The notes beneath the pieces were generated by a model. The model ran no database searches. It was not told the origin of the DNA and worked only from the letters and a program-made list of their open reading frames with translations. This document shows, piece after piece, positions 24,386-35,529 of a DNA stretch of 64,000 nt. The stretch is from NCBI GenBank assembly GCA_041659605.1, contig JBAZXW010000003.1:196217-260216 (forward strand), in the 5' to 3' direction. A program made the position numbers and the translations under genes. Every line of letters begins with the position of its first letter. The first letter of the stretch is position 1. Source of the stretch: Solimonas sp041659605 (GTDB lineage Bacteria > Pseudomonadota > Gammaproteobacteria > Nevskiales > Nevskiaceae).

Positions 24386-25150
24386 GTGGGGCAAGCCTTG
24401 TCGACGCGGGATTTGAAGTCCCTGCTGGCGTTCTCTGCCGGCTTGCATGCCCTGCTGGACGTCGGGCGTCTCAAGCATTTCGTCGTCGACGGATTGCCGC
24501 GGCTGGTCGCAGCGGATTTCGTCATCTATACCGAGATCGGCCCTGAACCCGTCAGATTGACCGGGCTGATGAGTCCGCAGGCGGGTGAGTTCGAACGCCT
24601 GGCCGCGCGCTTTGCCCCGCATGCGCATGAATCGCCGCTGTTGGTGGCCTACGAGAAGGGCGCCGGTCCGGCGGTGCAGCTGACGGATTTCCTCAGCCTG
24701 CGCCAGTTCCGCGATACCGGGCTCTACTGCGACGTGTTCCGGCCCTACGGCATCGACCGCCAGATCGCCAAGGGCGTACCGATCGACGGCCGCGGCATCG
24801 CTTCGGTTTCGCTGTTCCGCCGCGGCCACGATTTCGGTGCGCGCGACCGCGAGATGCTCAACCTCATGCGCCCGCATCTGAACCTGGCCTTCGCCAACGC
24901 GCGGCGCTTCGCGGCGATGCAGCGGCACTGCATCGACGCCCAAGCGGATCTTCCGGGGCTCAGCTCGCGCGAGCGCGAGGTGATGTACTGGGCCGCCTGC
25001 GGACGCAGCAACCACGAGATCGGCGCGATCCTCGACATCAGCGGACTCACCGTCAAGAAGCATCTCGAGCACGTCTACGACAAGCTTGGCGTCGCCAACC
25101 GCACCGAGGCCGCCGCGCTGATGGCGCATCCGGGGATCGCGGGCGGCTGA
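24386..25150 (+). CDS. LuxR-type transcriptional regulator
   Basis: 254 residues from GTG at 24386; a TTG four codons on is an alternative. The C-terminal GerE helix-turn-helix (about 188-250) is clear: LSSREREVMYWAACGRSNHEIG, then ILDISGLTVKKHLEHVYDKL and GVANRTEAA. The N-terminal part (about 8-170) looks like a GAF-type or autoinducer-like sensing fold but lacks a convincing set of acyl-homoserine-lactone-binding residues. No luxI homologue is nearby, so it is a LuxR solo. If TATAGT at 24373 is the real -10, the mRNA would be nearly leaderless. Confidence 0.88.
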   Translation: MGQALSTRDLKSLLAFSAGLHALLDVGRLKHFVVDGLPRLVAADFVIYTEIGPEPVRLTGLMSPQAGEFERLAARFAPHAHESPLLVAYEKGAGPAVQLTDFLSLRQFRDTGLYCDVFRPYGIDRQIAKGVPIDGRGIASVSLFRRGHDFGARDREMLNLMRPHLNLAFANARRFAAMQRHCIDAQADLPGLSSREREVMYWAACGRSNHEIGAILDISGLTVKKHLEHVYDKLGVANRTEAAALMAHPGIAGG

Positions 25151-25281
25151 CGCGCCGACGCTCGTCCCTTCGGACGACGGCGGCGCGGGGGGTTTGGAGG
25201 CACGCTCGGACTCCCGGCGCAGGATCGGCGCCCGGGCCGGCGCCGCGGCGCCGAACAACGACAGGGGCGAGGAGGCGAATC

Positions 25282-27714
<2,433 letters not shown>

Positions 27715-27715
27715 C

Positions 27716-28102
27716 TCAGTTCAGCACGCGTGGCACCGCGAGGCGAAACGGGCTGATGCGCGCGTCGAAAGCTTCGCCGCTGTCCTGCACGACCATGTTG
27801 AACTCGCCATGCATCGTGCCGATCGGCGTCGACAGCGGGCAGCCGCTGGTGTACTGGAAGTCTTCGCCGGGCTTGAGGATCGGCTGGTAGCCGACGACGC
27901 CCGGGCCGCGCACGTCCTCGACCTTGCCTTCGCCGTCGGTGATGATCCAGTGGCGCGACAGCAGCTGCACGGTCTCGCTGCCTTCGTTGCGGATCGTGAT
28001 GTGGTAGGCGAACAGGTATTGGCCGCGCTCCGGCTCGGACTGCTCCGGCACGAAGCGGGGCCGGACAACGATGCGGATGCCGCGGGTGACCGTGTCAGAC
28101 AT
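27716..28102 (-). CDS. apaG: ApaG protein (Co2+/Mg2+ efflux-associated)
   Basis: 128 residues, the usual ApaG length, a fibronectin-III-like beta fold. Signature parts are YHITIRNEGSETVQLLSRHWIITDGEGKVEDVRGPGVVGYQP and GCPLSTPIGTMHG, quoted here only as landmarks of the family. The biochemical role is not settled, although the family is linked to divalent cation and nucleotide stress. It ends 1 bp from the convergent TonB receptor stop and starts 16 bp after sufT. Confidence 0.95.
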   Translation of the reverse strand: MSDTVTRGIRIVVRPRFVPEQSEPERGQYLFAYHITIRNEGSETVQLLSRHWIITDGEGKVEDVRGPGVVGYQPILKPGEDFQYTSGCPLSTPIGTMHGEFNMVVQDSGEAFDARISPFRLAVPRVLN

Positions 28103-28118
28103 GCGGCTCCTGTGCGTC

Positions 28119-28667
28119 TCAAAACATGCCGGTTGCGAGGCGCGCGGCCTCGGACATCATCGACTGGTTCCACGGTGGATCGAACACCAGCTCGACCTCG
28201 GCTTCGGCAATCGTCGGCAGCGATTCGACCTTGCTCTTGACGTCCTGCACCAGGATCTCGCCCATGCCGCAGCCGGGCGCGGTCAGGGTCATGCGCACCT
28301 TGGCGCGGCGGCGGCCGTCACCGGCCGCCTCGACCTTGCATTCGTAGACCAGGCCGAGCTCGACGATATCGACCGGGATCTCCGGGTCGTAGCAGGTGTG
28401 CAGCTGCGTCCACACGGCCTTTTCCAGCTCTTCGTCGCTGGCGTCGGCGGCAAGCTCGGGGACTTTCTGGACGTCTTTGCCGATCGCGTCGGCATCCTTG
28501 CCGTCGATGCGGAACAGGTGGCCCTCGACCTGCACGGTAAAGCTGCCGCCCAGCGCCTGCGTGATCGCGCCATTGGCCCCTTCGGGCAGCTCGACCTTGG
28601 TGCCCTGTGGGATCAGGATGCCGATAACATCCCGGCTCAGCGTGACGGGTTCGTACAGGGCGCTCAT
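28119..28667 (-). CDS. sufT: Fe-S cluster maturation protein SufT
   Basis: 182 residues. The C-terminal MIP18/DUF59 domain (about 85-180) is clear: WTQLHTCYDPEIPVDIVELG, the cysteine in LTAPGCGMGE, and DPPWNQSMMSEAARL. The N-terminal part (1-80) is the SufT-specific extension. SufT assists iron-sulfur cluster delivery to target proteins. It is not next to other suf genes here; apaG follows it in a two-gene unit. Confidence 0.92.
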   Translation of the reverse strand: MSALYEPVTLSRDVIGILIPQGTKVELPEGANGAITQALGGSFTVQVEGHLFRIDGKDADAIGKDVQKVPELAADASDEELEKAVWTQLHTCYDPEIPVDIVELGLVYECKVEAAGDGRRRAKVRMTLTAPGCGMGEILVQDVKSKVESLPTIAEAEVELVFDPPWNQSMMSEAARLATGMF

Positions 28668-28756
28668 GGTCGGTTTCGGGACTGCGGCAGGGCCTGGCCG
28701 CAGAGTGCATTTGGAATATGGGGGAACAAAGTTTAAACGTCTGTGGTCTAGGCCGC

Positions 28757-28798
28757 ATCAAAGTCGGATCGGGGGATGCGACTCCGCAGGACTTTGAT
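28757..28798. promoter_or_regulatory. Inverted repeat upstream of the RND pump gene
   Basis: ATCAAAGTC (28757-28765) and GACTTTGAT (28790-28798) are perfect 9-bp arms separated by 24 nt and end 23 bp before the RND start codon. This could be an operator or a 5' UTR hairpin. A weak promoter-like TTGGAA-16-TTAAAC lies just upstream on the plus strand. Confidence 0.4.
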
Positions 28799-28821
28799 CG
28801 TGGCCATGGCCGGGGGTTCAC

Positions 28822-31800
28822 ATGCGCATTACCCAGTTTTCGCAGTCCAACCCGCCAGCGATCGCCGCGGCGGCACTGATTCTCGCGTTGTTCGGCGCGC
28901 TGGCGCTGTTCAAGCTGCCGATCCAGCTGCTGCCGGACATGAAACGTCCGGCGCTGTGGATCCAGGTCGACTGGCGCGAGGCGGCGCCAGCGGAAGTCGA
29001 GGAAGCGCTGATCGAACCGGTCGAGGAGGCGATGCGCGGCCTGCCCGGGCTGGCGGAGATGCGCTCGCAATCGAACCGCGGCGGCGGCGGCGTGGGCCTG
29101 AAATTCGAGATCGGCACCGACATGACGCCGGTGATGCTCGACGTGGTGTCGCGCCTCAACACACTGCCGGCGCTGCCGCCGGATGCCGAGGAACCGTTGG
29201 TGTTTCCCGGCGACAACTGGCAGGGCACGAATGCCGCGTCGCTGTTGATCCGGCCGCTGCCGGGCAATGGAACGGAGGATCTCGCGGCCACCTACCAGAA
29301 GCTGATGGAGGAGGTCGTCGAACCCCGCCTCGCGCGCGTGCCGGGCGTTTCGCGCGTCAACCTCGAAGGCGGCCGGCCGCGCGAGGTGCAGATCCGCTTC
29401 GACGCCTTCCGCCTCGCCGCACTCGGCCTGACGCCGCAGCAGCTGGCGCAGACGGTCACTGCGGCGCGCGACGCCTCGGCCGGCTTCGTCAACGTCGGCC
29501 GCCGCCAGTTCACCGTGCGCCTGGCCGGCCGCGAGCCGGTCGCGGATCTCGGCGGCCTGATCGTCGGCTGGAGCCAGGATCGGCCGCTGTATCTGCGCGA
29601 GGTCGCCGACATCGCGGTGGCCTATCAGGACGCGCAGGCCTTTTCGTTCCGCAACGGCGTGCCCGGCTACTACATCACGCTGCAGCGCAACGCCGAATCG
29701 AACACGGTGACGCTGATCGAAGGCGTCAAGGAGGCGATCGCCGAACTGAACGGGGGGCCGCTGGCGAAGGAACTGCTGTTCGCCGACCTGTCCTGGGATG
29801 CCAGCGTCTACGTCAAGCGCGCGATCGGCTTCGTGCAGGAAAGCCTGGTGATCGGCGTGCTGCTCGCCGTCGTCGGCCTGTGGTACTTCCTGCGCGGGCC
29901 ACGCGCGCTGTTGGTGCTGGGCCTGTCGATTCCGCTGTCGCTGTGCTTCGCGCTGATCACGCTGCACATGCTGCACCGCACGCTCAACGTGATCTCGCTC
30001 GCGGGCCTCGCGTTCTCGACCGGCATCGTCATCGACGCAGCGCTGATCGTGCAGGGCAACATCATCCGCTTCGTGCAGGAAGGCCGCAGCGCGATCGAGG
30101 CGACGCTCGAAGGCGCGCACGAAGTGATTCCCGCGCTGTTCGCGTCGATGCTGACCAGTGTCGCGATCTTCCTGCCGGTGTTGTTCATGGAAGGCATCGA
30201 GGGCCAGCTGTTCAAGGATCTGGCGATCACGATGTCGGTCTCGCACGCGGCGTCGCTGCTGGTGGCGATGACGCTGATTCCGGCCGCGAACCGCTGGGCG
30301 CTGGCGCGCGGCATGCCCGCCGACCAGCACCAGCACTGGTGGGACGCGATGACGCGCGCGGCGATGCGCGTCACCGAGCGCCCGCGCGCGCGCTGGGGCC
30401 TGATTGCCGGTCTGGTCGCCGGCGCTTCGCTGCTGGCATATGCGATGGCGCCGAAGGTCGACTACCTGCCGGTCGCGCAGACCGACTTGATCTGGAACAA
30501 CTTCCGCCTGCCGCCCGGCGGCAACCTCGACACCGTGCGCGACGAATTCGCGCCGCAGGTGATTGAACGGCTGCGCCCGCATCTGGAAGGCACCAAGGAA
30601 CCGGCGGTGAAGTATTACAACCTGTCGTCCTGGGCCGGGCAGTGGGGTGTCGCGGTGGTCTACCCGAAAGATCCGCGCGACATGGACGAGATGGTGCGCG
30701 TGCTGCGCGACGAGATCATGGCCGGCTATCCGGACACGTCGATCTTCGTGCAGCGCGGCTCGCTGCTGAGCATCGACGGCGACAATCAGCGCGAGGTGCA
30801 GCTGTTCTTCCAGGGCCCGGACCTGCAAAGCCTGATGCAGGCCGCGTCGGTGGCGATGCAGGCGATTCCCGAAGCGATCCCCGGAACGTTCCCGCAGCCG
30901 TTCCCGGCGCTGGAGCTGAACCAGCCGGAGATCCAGCTGCAGCCGGACGAGTGGCGCATCTCGCGCGCCGGCCTTGACCGTCGCGCGGTCGCCACCGCGC
31001 TGCGCGCCTACACCGGCGGACTGTGGGCCGGTGAGTACTTCGACGGCAACGAACGCCTCGACATCATCCTCAAAGGCAACGACTGGCATTCGCCGGAGGC
31101 GCTCGCCGAGCTGCCGGTGATGACGCCGGGCGCCGGCATCCAGACGATCGGCGATCTGGCGAAGATCGAGCTCACCGTCGGTCCTTCGCAGCTGGCGCGC
31201 ATCAACGGCCGCCGCACGGTACAGGTCAACTTCGAGCCGCCGGCCGACATGTCGCTGGACGAGGCGATCGAACGCGTCGAGACGCTGGTCGAACCCAAGG
31301 TGCGCGACGCGCTGCCGCCGAATGCGCAGATGACCTATGCCGGCTCGGCCAACCAGCTGCATGAGGCCCTGAGCGCGATGGCGCAGAACTTCCTGCTCGC
31401 GCTGGTGATCCTGTTCGCGCTGATGGCGGCGCTGTTCCGCTCGATCTGGGACAGCTTCCTGGTGATGCTGGTGCTGCCGGTGTCGGTGGCGGGCGGCATT
31501 ACCGCGCTGCGCATCGTCGGCCTGTTCGGCTTCCAGGCGCTCGATCTGCTGACGATGATCGGCTTCATCATCCTGCTCGGCCTGGTCGTCAACGCCGCGA
31601 TCCTGCTGGTCGACCAGACGCGCGCACGCGAACGTGCCGGCGTCGACCGTCGCGAGGCGGTGCGCCAGGCGCTGGAAACGCGCGCAAGACCGATCGTGCT
31701 GTCGACGCTGACTGCCGTGCTGGGCATGGCGCCGCTGATGGTGATGCCGGGCCTGGGCGCCGAGATCTATCGCGGCCTGGCCGCGGTGGTCGCCGGCGGC

Positions 31801-31914
31801 ATGCTGTTCGGCACGGCGTTCACCTGGTTCCTGATGCCGGCGCTGCTGCGCATCGGCGAAACGCGTACTGTCGCGGTCGTCGATCAAACCCTGCACATCG
31901 CCGCGGCCAAGTGA
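28822..31914 (+). CDS. RND efflux pump, inner-membrane permease
   Basis: 1030 residues with the duplicated RND layout: TM1 at the N-terminus, a large periplasmic loop, TM2-6 (about 335-520), a second periplasmic loop, then TM7-12 (about 845-1010). The TM4 proton-relay segment reads GIVIDAALIVQGN. It keeps the first Asp of the AcrB DD pair and has Ala for the second, as metal-type (CusA-like) RND pumps do. It should export an unknown compound by proton antiport. Unusually, the permease gene precedes its adaptor. No outer-membrane channel gene is adjacent. Confidence 0.93.
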   Translation: MRITQFSQSNPPAIAAAALILALFGALALFKLPIQLLPDMKRPALWIQVDWREAAPAEVEEALIEPVEEAMRGLPGLAEMRSQSNRGGGGVGLKFEIGTDMTPVMLDVVSRLNTLPALPPDAEEPLVFPGDNWQGTNAASLLIRPLPGNGTEDLAATYQKLMEEVVEPRLARVPGVSRVNLEGGRPREVQIRFDAFRLAALGLTPQQLAQTVTAARDASAGFVNVGRRQFTVRLAGREPVADLGGLIVGWSQDRPLYLREVADIAVAYQDAQAFSFRNGVPGYYITLQRNAESNTVTLIEGVKEAIAELNGGPLAKELLFADLSWDASVYVKRAIGFVQESLVIGVLLAVVGLWYFLRGPRALLVLGLSIPLSLCFALITLHMLHRTLNVISLAGLAFSTGIVIDAALIVQGNIIRFVQEGRSAIEATLEGAHEVIPALFASMLTSVAIFLPVLFMEGIEGQLFKDLAITMSVSHAASLLVAMTLIPAANRWALARGMPADQHQHWWDAMTRAAMRVTERPRARWGLIAGLVAGASLLAYAMAPKVDYLPVAQTDLIWNNFRLPPGGNLDTVRDEFAPQVIERLRPHLEGTKEPAVKYYNLSSWAGQWGVAVVYPKDPRDMDEMVRVLRDEIMAGYPDTSIFVQRGSLLSIDGDNQREVQLFFQGPDLQSLMQAASVAMQAIPEAIPGTFPQPFPALELNQPEIQLQPDEWRISRAGLDRRAVATALRAYTGGLWAGEYFDGNERLDIILKGNDWHSPEALAELPVMTPGAGIQTIGDLAKIELTVGPSQLARINGRRTVQVNFEPPADMSLDEAIERVETLVEPKVRDALPPNAQMTYAGSANQLHEALSAMAQNFLLALVILFALMAALFRSIWDSFLVMLVLPVSVAGGITALRIVGLFGFQALDLLTMIGFIILLGLVVNAAILLVDQTRARERAGVDRREAVRQALETRARPIVLSTLTAVLGMAPLMVMPGLGAEIYRGLAAVVAGGMLFGTAFTWFLMPALLRIGETRTVAVVDQTLHIAAAK

Positions 31915-31954
31915 ACCGATGCGATTCCTCACGCTGCCTTATCGGAAGTCCGCC

Positions 31955-33001
31955 ATGAAACGATTCGTACTGGGTGCCGCGCTGTTGCTGAGCTCGGCGC
32001 CGACGCTGGCGCTCGCACAACGGCCCGCGCCTGCGGTCGAGGTGACCGCGGCGCAGCTGCGCGAAATGGCGCCGACGGTCACCGCGACCGGGCTGGTGCA
32101 ATCGCGCGCCGGCGCCGACATCGCGACCGCGGTGGCCGGCCAGTTGCAGTGGATCGCGGAGGCCGGCACCGCGGTCGAACGCAACGACGTGATCGCACGC
32201 ATGGCGGTCGACGAGCTGCGCCTGCTGCGCGTCGAGCAGATTGCGCGCGTCACGCGCAGTGAGGTGGCGCTGCGCCAGGGTGAGCGCGAGCTGGAGCGCC
32301 TGACCGCTTCCGGCAACGCGGTGAGCCGGTTCCAGCTCGACCAGGCACAGAACACGCGCGACCTCGCCGCCGCCGATCTCGACATTGCGCGGGCGACGCT
32401 GCGCCAGACCGAGGACCGCCTCGGCAAAGCCGAGATCCGCGCGCCCTTCGCCGGCGTGATTTCAGAGCGCGTGCGCAACGCCGGCGAGGAACTCGCGCGC
32501 GGCGAAGTCGTCGCGCGGCTGTACAACACCGAGGAACTGGAAATCCGCCTGTTCCTGCCGCTGCGTCACATCCGCGCGATCCGTCCCGGAAGCGTCGTCA
32601 GCGTGCGCAGCGGGCGTGACACCGGGGCCGCGCGCGTCCGCGCGATCGTCCCTGTCGGCGACGCGCGCTCGCAGTCCTTCGAGGCGCTGATCGATGCACC
32701 GCAGATGCAGGCCGTGCTCGCGGTCGGCAACAGCGTCCAGGTCGAGCTGCCGTTGGATGCGCCGCGCCAGGCGCTGGCCGTGCCGCGCGACGCCATCGTG
32801 ATCCGCACCGAAGGCACTGCGGTCTACCGCGTGCGCGACGGCAAGACCGCCGAGCGCGTGGCGGTGAAGCTGGGCGTCTCCGACGGCCACTGGATCGCGG
32901 TGGAGGGCGAACTCGCCGACCGCGACGCGGTGGTCGTGCGCGGCGCCGAAACCCTGCATCATGGCGATGCCGTCACCGTCATTGGAGAACGCAGCGTATG
33001 A
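31955..33001 (+). CDS. RND efflux periplasmic adaptor (membrane fusion protein)
   Basis: 348 residues. A cleavable signal peptide (MKRFVLGAALLLSSAPTLALA) is followed by a lipoyl/barrel-sandwich half, a coiled-coil hairpin (about 90-145, VEQIARVTRSEVALRQGERELERL), the second lipoyl half (KAEIRAPFAGVISERVRNAGEEL), a beta-barrel and a membrane-proximal domain. The ATG at 31955 is chosen for its GGAAG ribosome-binding site; one at 31919 would prepend 12 residues. It links the RND permease to an outer-membrane channel and overlaps the SIMPL gene by 4 bp. Confidence 0.93.
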   Translation: MKRFVLGAALLLSSAPTLALAQRPAPAVEVTAAQLREMAPTVTATGLVQSRAGADIATAVAGQLQWIAEAGTAVERNDVIARMAVDELRLLRVEQIARVTRSEVALRQGERELERLTASGNAVSRFQLDQAQNTRDLAAADLDIARATLRQTEDRLGKAEIRAPFAGVISERVRNAGEELARGEVVARLYNTEELEIRLFLPLRHIRAIRPGSVVSVRSGRDTGAARVRAIVPVGDARSQSFEALIDAPQMQAVLAVGNSVQVELPLDAPRQALAVPRDAIVIRTEGTAVYRVRDGKTAERVAVKLGVSDGHWIAVEGELADRDAVVVRGAETLHHGDAVTVIGERSV

Positions 33002-33723
33002 ATCGTGCGAGTCGCTGGATTGCGGTCCTGAGCCTGCTGGGCACCTGCGCGGTCGCGACCGCCGGCGAGCCGCTGCCGCCACCGACGATTGCGGTCGGCG
33101 GTCACGGCGAAGTGACGACGTTGCCGGATCGCGCGCGCGTGGCGCTGGCGGTCGACGCGCTCAACAACGAGGTGAAAGCCGCCGAGGCCGAGGTCAATGC
33201 CGTCGTGCGCCGCGCTCTGGAGGAGTTCAAAGCACTCGGCATCAAGGCGGAGGACATCGCGACCAGCGGGACCTCGCTGCAGCCGGAATACGTCTGGGAC
33301 GAGAAGACGCGGCGCCAGGTACTGACCGGCTATCGTGCGCGCCGGGACCTGCAGCTGGTCGTGCGCAATCTCGACCAGCTCGGTGACGTGCTGCTGCGCG
33401 CGACCCGCGCCGGCGTCAATCACGTCAGCCCGCCGGCGCTGGAGTCGAGCCGCGCCGACGAACTCGCACGCGAGGCGCTGGTCAAGGCGGCGAAGGACGC
33501 GCGCGCCAAGGCCGAAGTGCTCGCGCAGGCGCTCGACGTGAAACTCGGCGCAGCGCGCATGGTGCGCGAGTCCGGCGGCGCGCCGCCGCCGGTGCTCTAC
33601 AAGGCGATGGCGGTGCGTGCAGAGGCGGCCTTCGATTCCGGCAACCAGGAAATGGGGCTGTCGACCGGCGAGATCCGCATCGTCGCCGACGTCGGCGTCG
33701 AATTCGATCTCGCCGGCCGCTAG
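32998..33723 (+). CDS. SIMPL (DUF541) domain periplasmic protein
   Basis: 241 residues with a signal peptide ending near ATAGE. The SIMPL core shows as PPTIAVGGHGEVTTLPDRARVAL, then EDIATSGTSLQPEYVWDEKTRRQVLTGYRARR, again as landmarks, ending in VSVGVEFDL-like VADVGVEFDLAGR. Members form ring-shaped oligomers of unclear function. Its ATG overlaps the adaptor stop, so it belongs to the RND operon. The stop TAG runs into GGTGGG, which resembles a remnant of the GTAGGGTGGGC repeat edge. Confidence 0.9.
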   Translation: MNRASRWIAVLSLLGTCAVATAGEPLPPPTIAVGGHGEVTTLPDRARVALAVDALNNEVKAAEAEVNAVVRRALEEFKALGIKAEDIATSGTSLQPEYVWDEKTRRQVLTGYRARRDLQLVVRNLDQLGDVLLRATRAGVNHVSPPALESSRADELAREALVKAAKDARAKAEVLAQALDVKLGAARMVRESGGAPPPVLYKAMAVRAEAAFDSGNQEMGLSTGEIRIVADVGVEFDLAGR

Positions 33724-33782
33724 GGTGGGTGTGATAAACGCTTAGATAAGTTGTTTTTATTTGTGCTTTAATGGCCATCCGG

Positions 33783-33800
33783 CCGCGGCAGCTGCCGCGG
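33783..33800. repeat. Perfect 18-bp palindrome upstream of purE
   Basis: CCGCGGCAGCTGCCGCGG is fully self-complementary, 65 bp before the purE start. It could be a hairpin or an operator. The preceding 50 bp are unusually AT-rich for the window. A GATAAT at 33825 could be a -10 element, but I see no matching -35. Confidence 0.45.
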
Positions 33801-33864
33801 ATATGCAGCGGAAGGCGGCGGTGGGATAATCGTCCGCTTTCCCGGCTGCACAGGGCAGCGCGAC

Positions 33865-34380
33865 GTGCCGAAGAAAGCCAATCCTCTCGTGGATCCCCTC
33901 GTGGGCGTGATCATGGGTTCCCGGTCCGACTGGGAGACGATGATGCACGCCGTGCAGACGCTCGAAGACTTGGGCGTGCCCTGCGAGGCGCGCATCGTCT
34001 CGGCGCACCGCACGCCGGACCTGCTGTTCGAATACGCCGCGGCAGCACAGAAGCGCGGCCTCAAGGCGATCATCGCCGGCGCCGGCGGCGCGGCGCATCT
34101 GCCGGGCATGTGTGCCGCGAAGACCCAGGTGCCGGTGCTTGGCGTGCCGGTGCAGTCGAAGACCCTCAACGGCCTCGATTCGCTGCTGTCGATCGTGCAG
34201 ATGCCGGCCGGCATCCCGGTGGCGACACTGGCGATCGGCAAGGCCGGCGCGATCAATGCCGCGCTGCTCGCGGCAGCGATCGTCGCCAACGGCGATGCCG
34301 CGCTGGCGCGGCGTCTCGCGGCGTTCCGGCGCAAGCAGACGCAGTCGGTGCTCGACGACGCGCCGCTGAGCCTCAAGTGA
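33865..34380 (+). CDS. purE: N5-carboxyaminoimidazole ribonucleotide mutase
   Basis: 171 residues from a GTG start. It moves the carboxyl group of N5-CAIR to give CAIR in purine synthesis. Signatures are VGVIMGSRSDWETM, VSAHRTPDLLFEYA, the IIAGAGGAAHLPGM loop and VPVQSKTLNGLDSLLSIVQMP. The N-terminus MPKKANPLV is slightly longer than usual. It is followed at 24 bp by purK, its pathway partner. Confidence 0.97.
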   Translation: MPKKANPLVDPLVGVIMGSRSDWETMMHAVQTLEDLGVPCEARIVSAHRTPDLLFEYAAAAQKRGLKAIIAGAGGAAHLPGMCAAKTQVPVLGVPVQSKTLNGLDSLLSIVQMPAGIPVATLAIGKAGAINAALLAAAIVANGDAALARRLAAFRRKQTQSVLDDAPLSLK

Positions 34381-34404
34381 TCACCGCCAGGTAACGGGGA
34401 CACG

Positions 34405-35529
34405 ATGAAGATCGGCATTCTCGGCGCCGGCCAGCTCGGCCGCATGCTGGCGCTGGCGGGCTACCCGCTCGACCTCGATTTCGTGTTTCTCGATCCGGCG
34501 ACCGAGGCCTGCGCGGCGCCCTTGGGCGAGCACCTCTACGCCGGCTACGACGACGAGAACGCGCTCGCCGAATTCTGCCGGCAGATCGACGTCGCCACCT
34601 ACGAATTCGAGAACGTGCCGGCGCGCACCGCCGAAGTCGTCGGCGCGCGCGTACCGCTGCTGCCGGCGGCGGTCGCGCTGACGGTCGGCCAGGACCGGCT
34701 ATCGGAAAAGACTCTGTTCGACAGCCTCAAAATCCCGGTGCCGCGCTACATGCCGGTGGCGACCCGCGAGGCGCTCGACATTGCCGCGCGCGTTGTCGGC
34801 CTGCCGGCGGTGCTGAAGACGCGGCGCCTGGGCTACGACGGCAAGGGCCAGGCGGTGCTGCGCACACCCGCGGACCTTGACGCGGCCTGGGAACGGCTGG
34901 GCACGCAGCCCTTGATCCTCGAAGCCTTCGTACGGTTCGAGCGCGAGCTGTCGTGCATCGCCGTGCGCGGCAAGCAGGGCGAGCTCGCGTTCTACCCGGT
35001 GATCGAGAACGTCCACCGCGACGGCATCCTGCGCATTGCGACGCCGCGCGTGCAGGATCCGCTGCAGGCCGAAGCGGAGGACTATGCGCGCCGCGTCGTC
35101 GAGCACCTCGGCTACGTCGGCGTACTCGCGTTCGAGTTCTTCGTCGCGGCAGCGCCTGATGGAGGCGGCCGCCTGCTCGCCAATGAAATCGCGCCGCGCG
35201 TGCACAACTCGGGGCACTGGTCGATCGAGGGTGCCGAGTGCTCGCAGTTCGAGAACCACCTGCGCGCGATCACCGGGCTGCCGCTCGGCTCGACCGCGCT
35301 GCGCGGCCATTCGGCGATGGTCAACTACATCGGTCGCGCGCCCACCGATGCGGACGTCGCCGCGATTGCGGGCGTGCACATCCATCACTACGGCAAGACG
35401 CCCAAGCCGCAGCGCAAGGTCGGGCATGCGACCGTGACCGCGCCGGACGCGGCGACGCTGCAGGATCGCCTGGCGCGCCTGCAGGCGTTGGTGGGCGCCG
35501 CAGAAGACGAAGGCGCTCCTACAACTTGA
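34405..35529 (+). CDS. purK: N5-carboxyaminoimidazole ribonucleotide synthase
   Basis: 374 residues, an ATP-grasp enzyme that makes N5-CAIR from AIR, bicarbonate and ATP. The start MKIGILGAGQLGRMLALAG and the ATP-grasp part LKTRRLGYDGKGQAV, FELSC-like FERELSCIAVRG and NEIAPRVHNSGHWSIEG are clear. The last residues (VGAAEDEGAPTT) are encoded by a REP-like repeat (35495-35525), and the gene overlaps the convergent ParA-like gene by 11 bp, so the natural C-terminus may have been extended by the repeat. Confidence 0.97.
   Translation: MKIGILGAGQLGRMLALAGYPLDLDFVFLDPATEACAAPLGEHLYAGYDDENALAEFCRQIDVATYEFENVPARTAEVVGARVPLLPAAVALTVGQDRLSEKTLFDSLKIPVPRYMPVATREALDIAARVVGLPAVLKTRRLGYDGKGQAVLRTPADLDAAWERLGTQPLILEAFVRFERELSCIAVRGKQGELAFYPVIENVHRDGILRIATPRVQDPLQAEAEDYARRVVEHLGYVGVLAFEFFVAAAPDGGGRLLANEIAPRVHNSGHWSIEGAECSQFENHLRAITGLPLGSTALRGHSAMVNYIGRAPTDADVAAIAGVHIHHYGKTPKPQRKVGHATVTAPDAATLQDRLARLQALVGAAEDEGAPTT
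35495..35525. repeat. REP-like element forming the 3' ends of purK and the ParA-like gene
   Basis: On the minus strand it reads GTTGTAGGAGCGCC, then TTCGTCTTCTGC, then GGCGC, with 5-bp arms GCGCC/GGCGC. GTTGTAGGAGCG starts many Pseudomonas/Xanthomonas REP elements. It encodes the C-terminus of purK and contains the TAG stop of the ParA-like gene (35519-35521). Confidence 0.55.

Noticed and set aside
28822..31914. RND permease inactivated by loss of a relay aspartate
   Set aside because: The single-Asp pattern is normal in metal-type RND pumps, and the reading frame is intact.
28318..31932. A 1204-codon open frame on the minus strand
   Set aside because: It is antisense to the RND permease, has low-complexity Arg/His/Gln-rich composition and no family signature. 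Long antisense frames are expected at this GC content.
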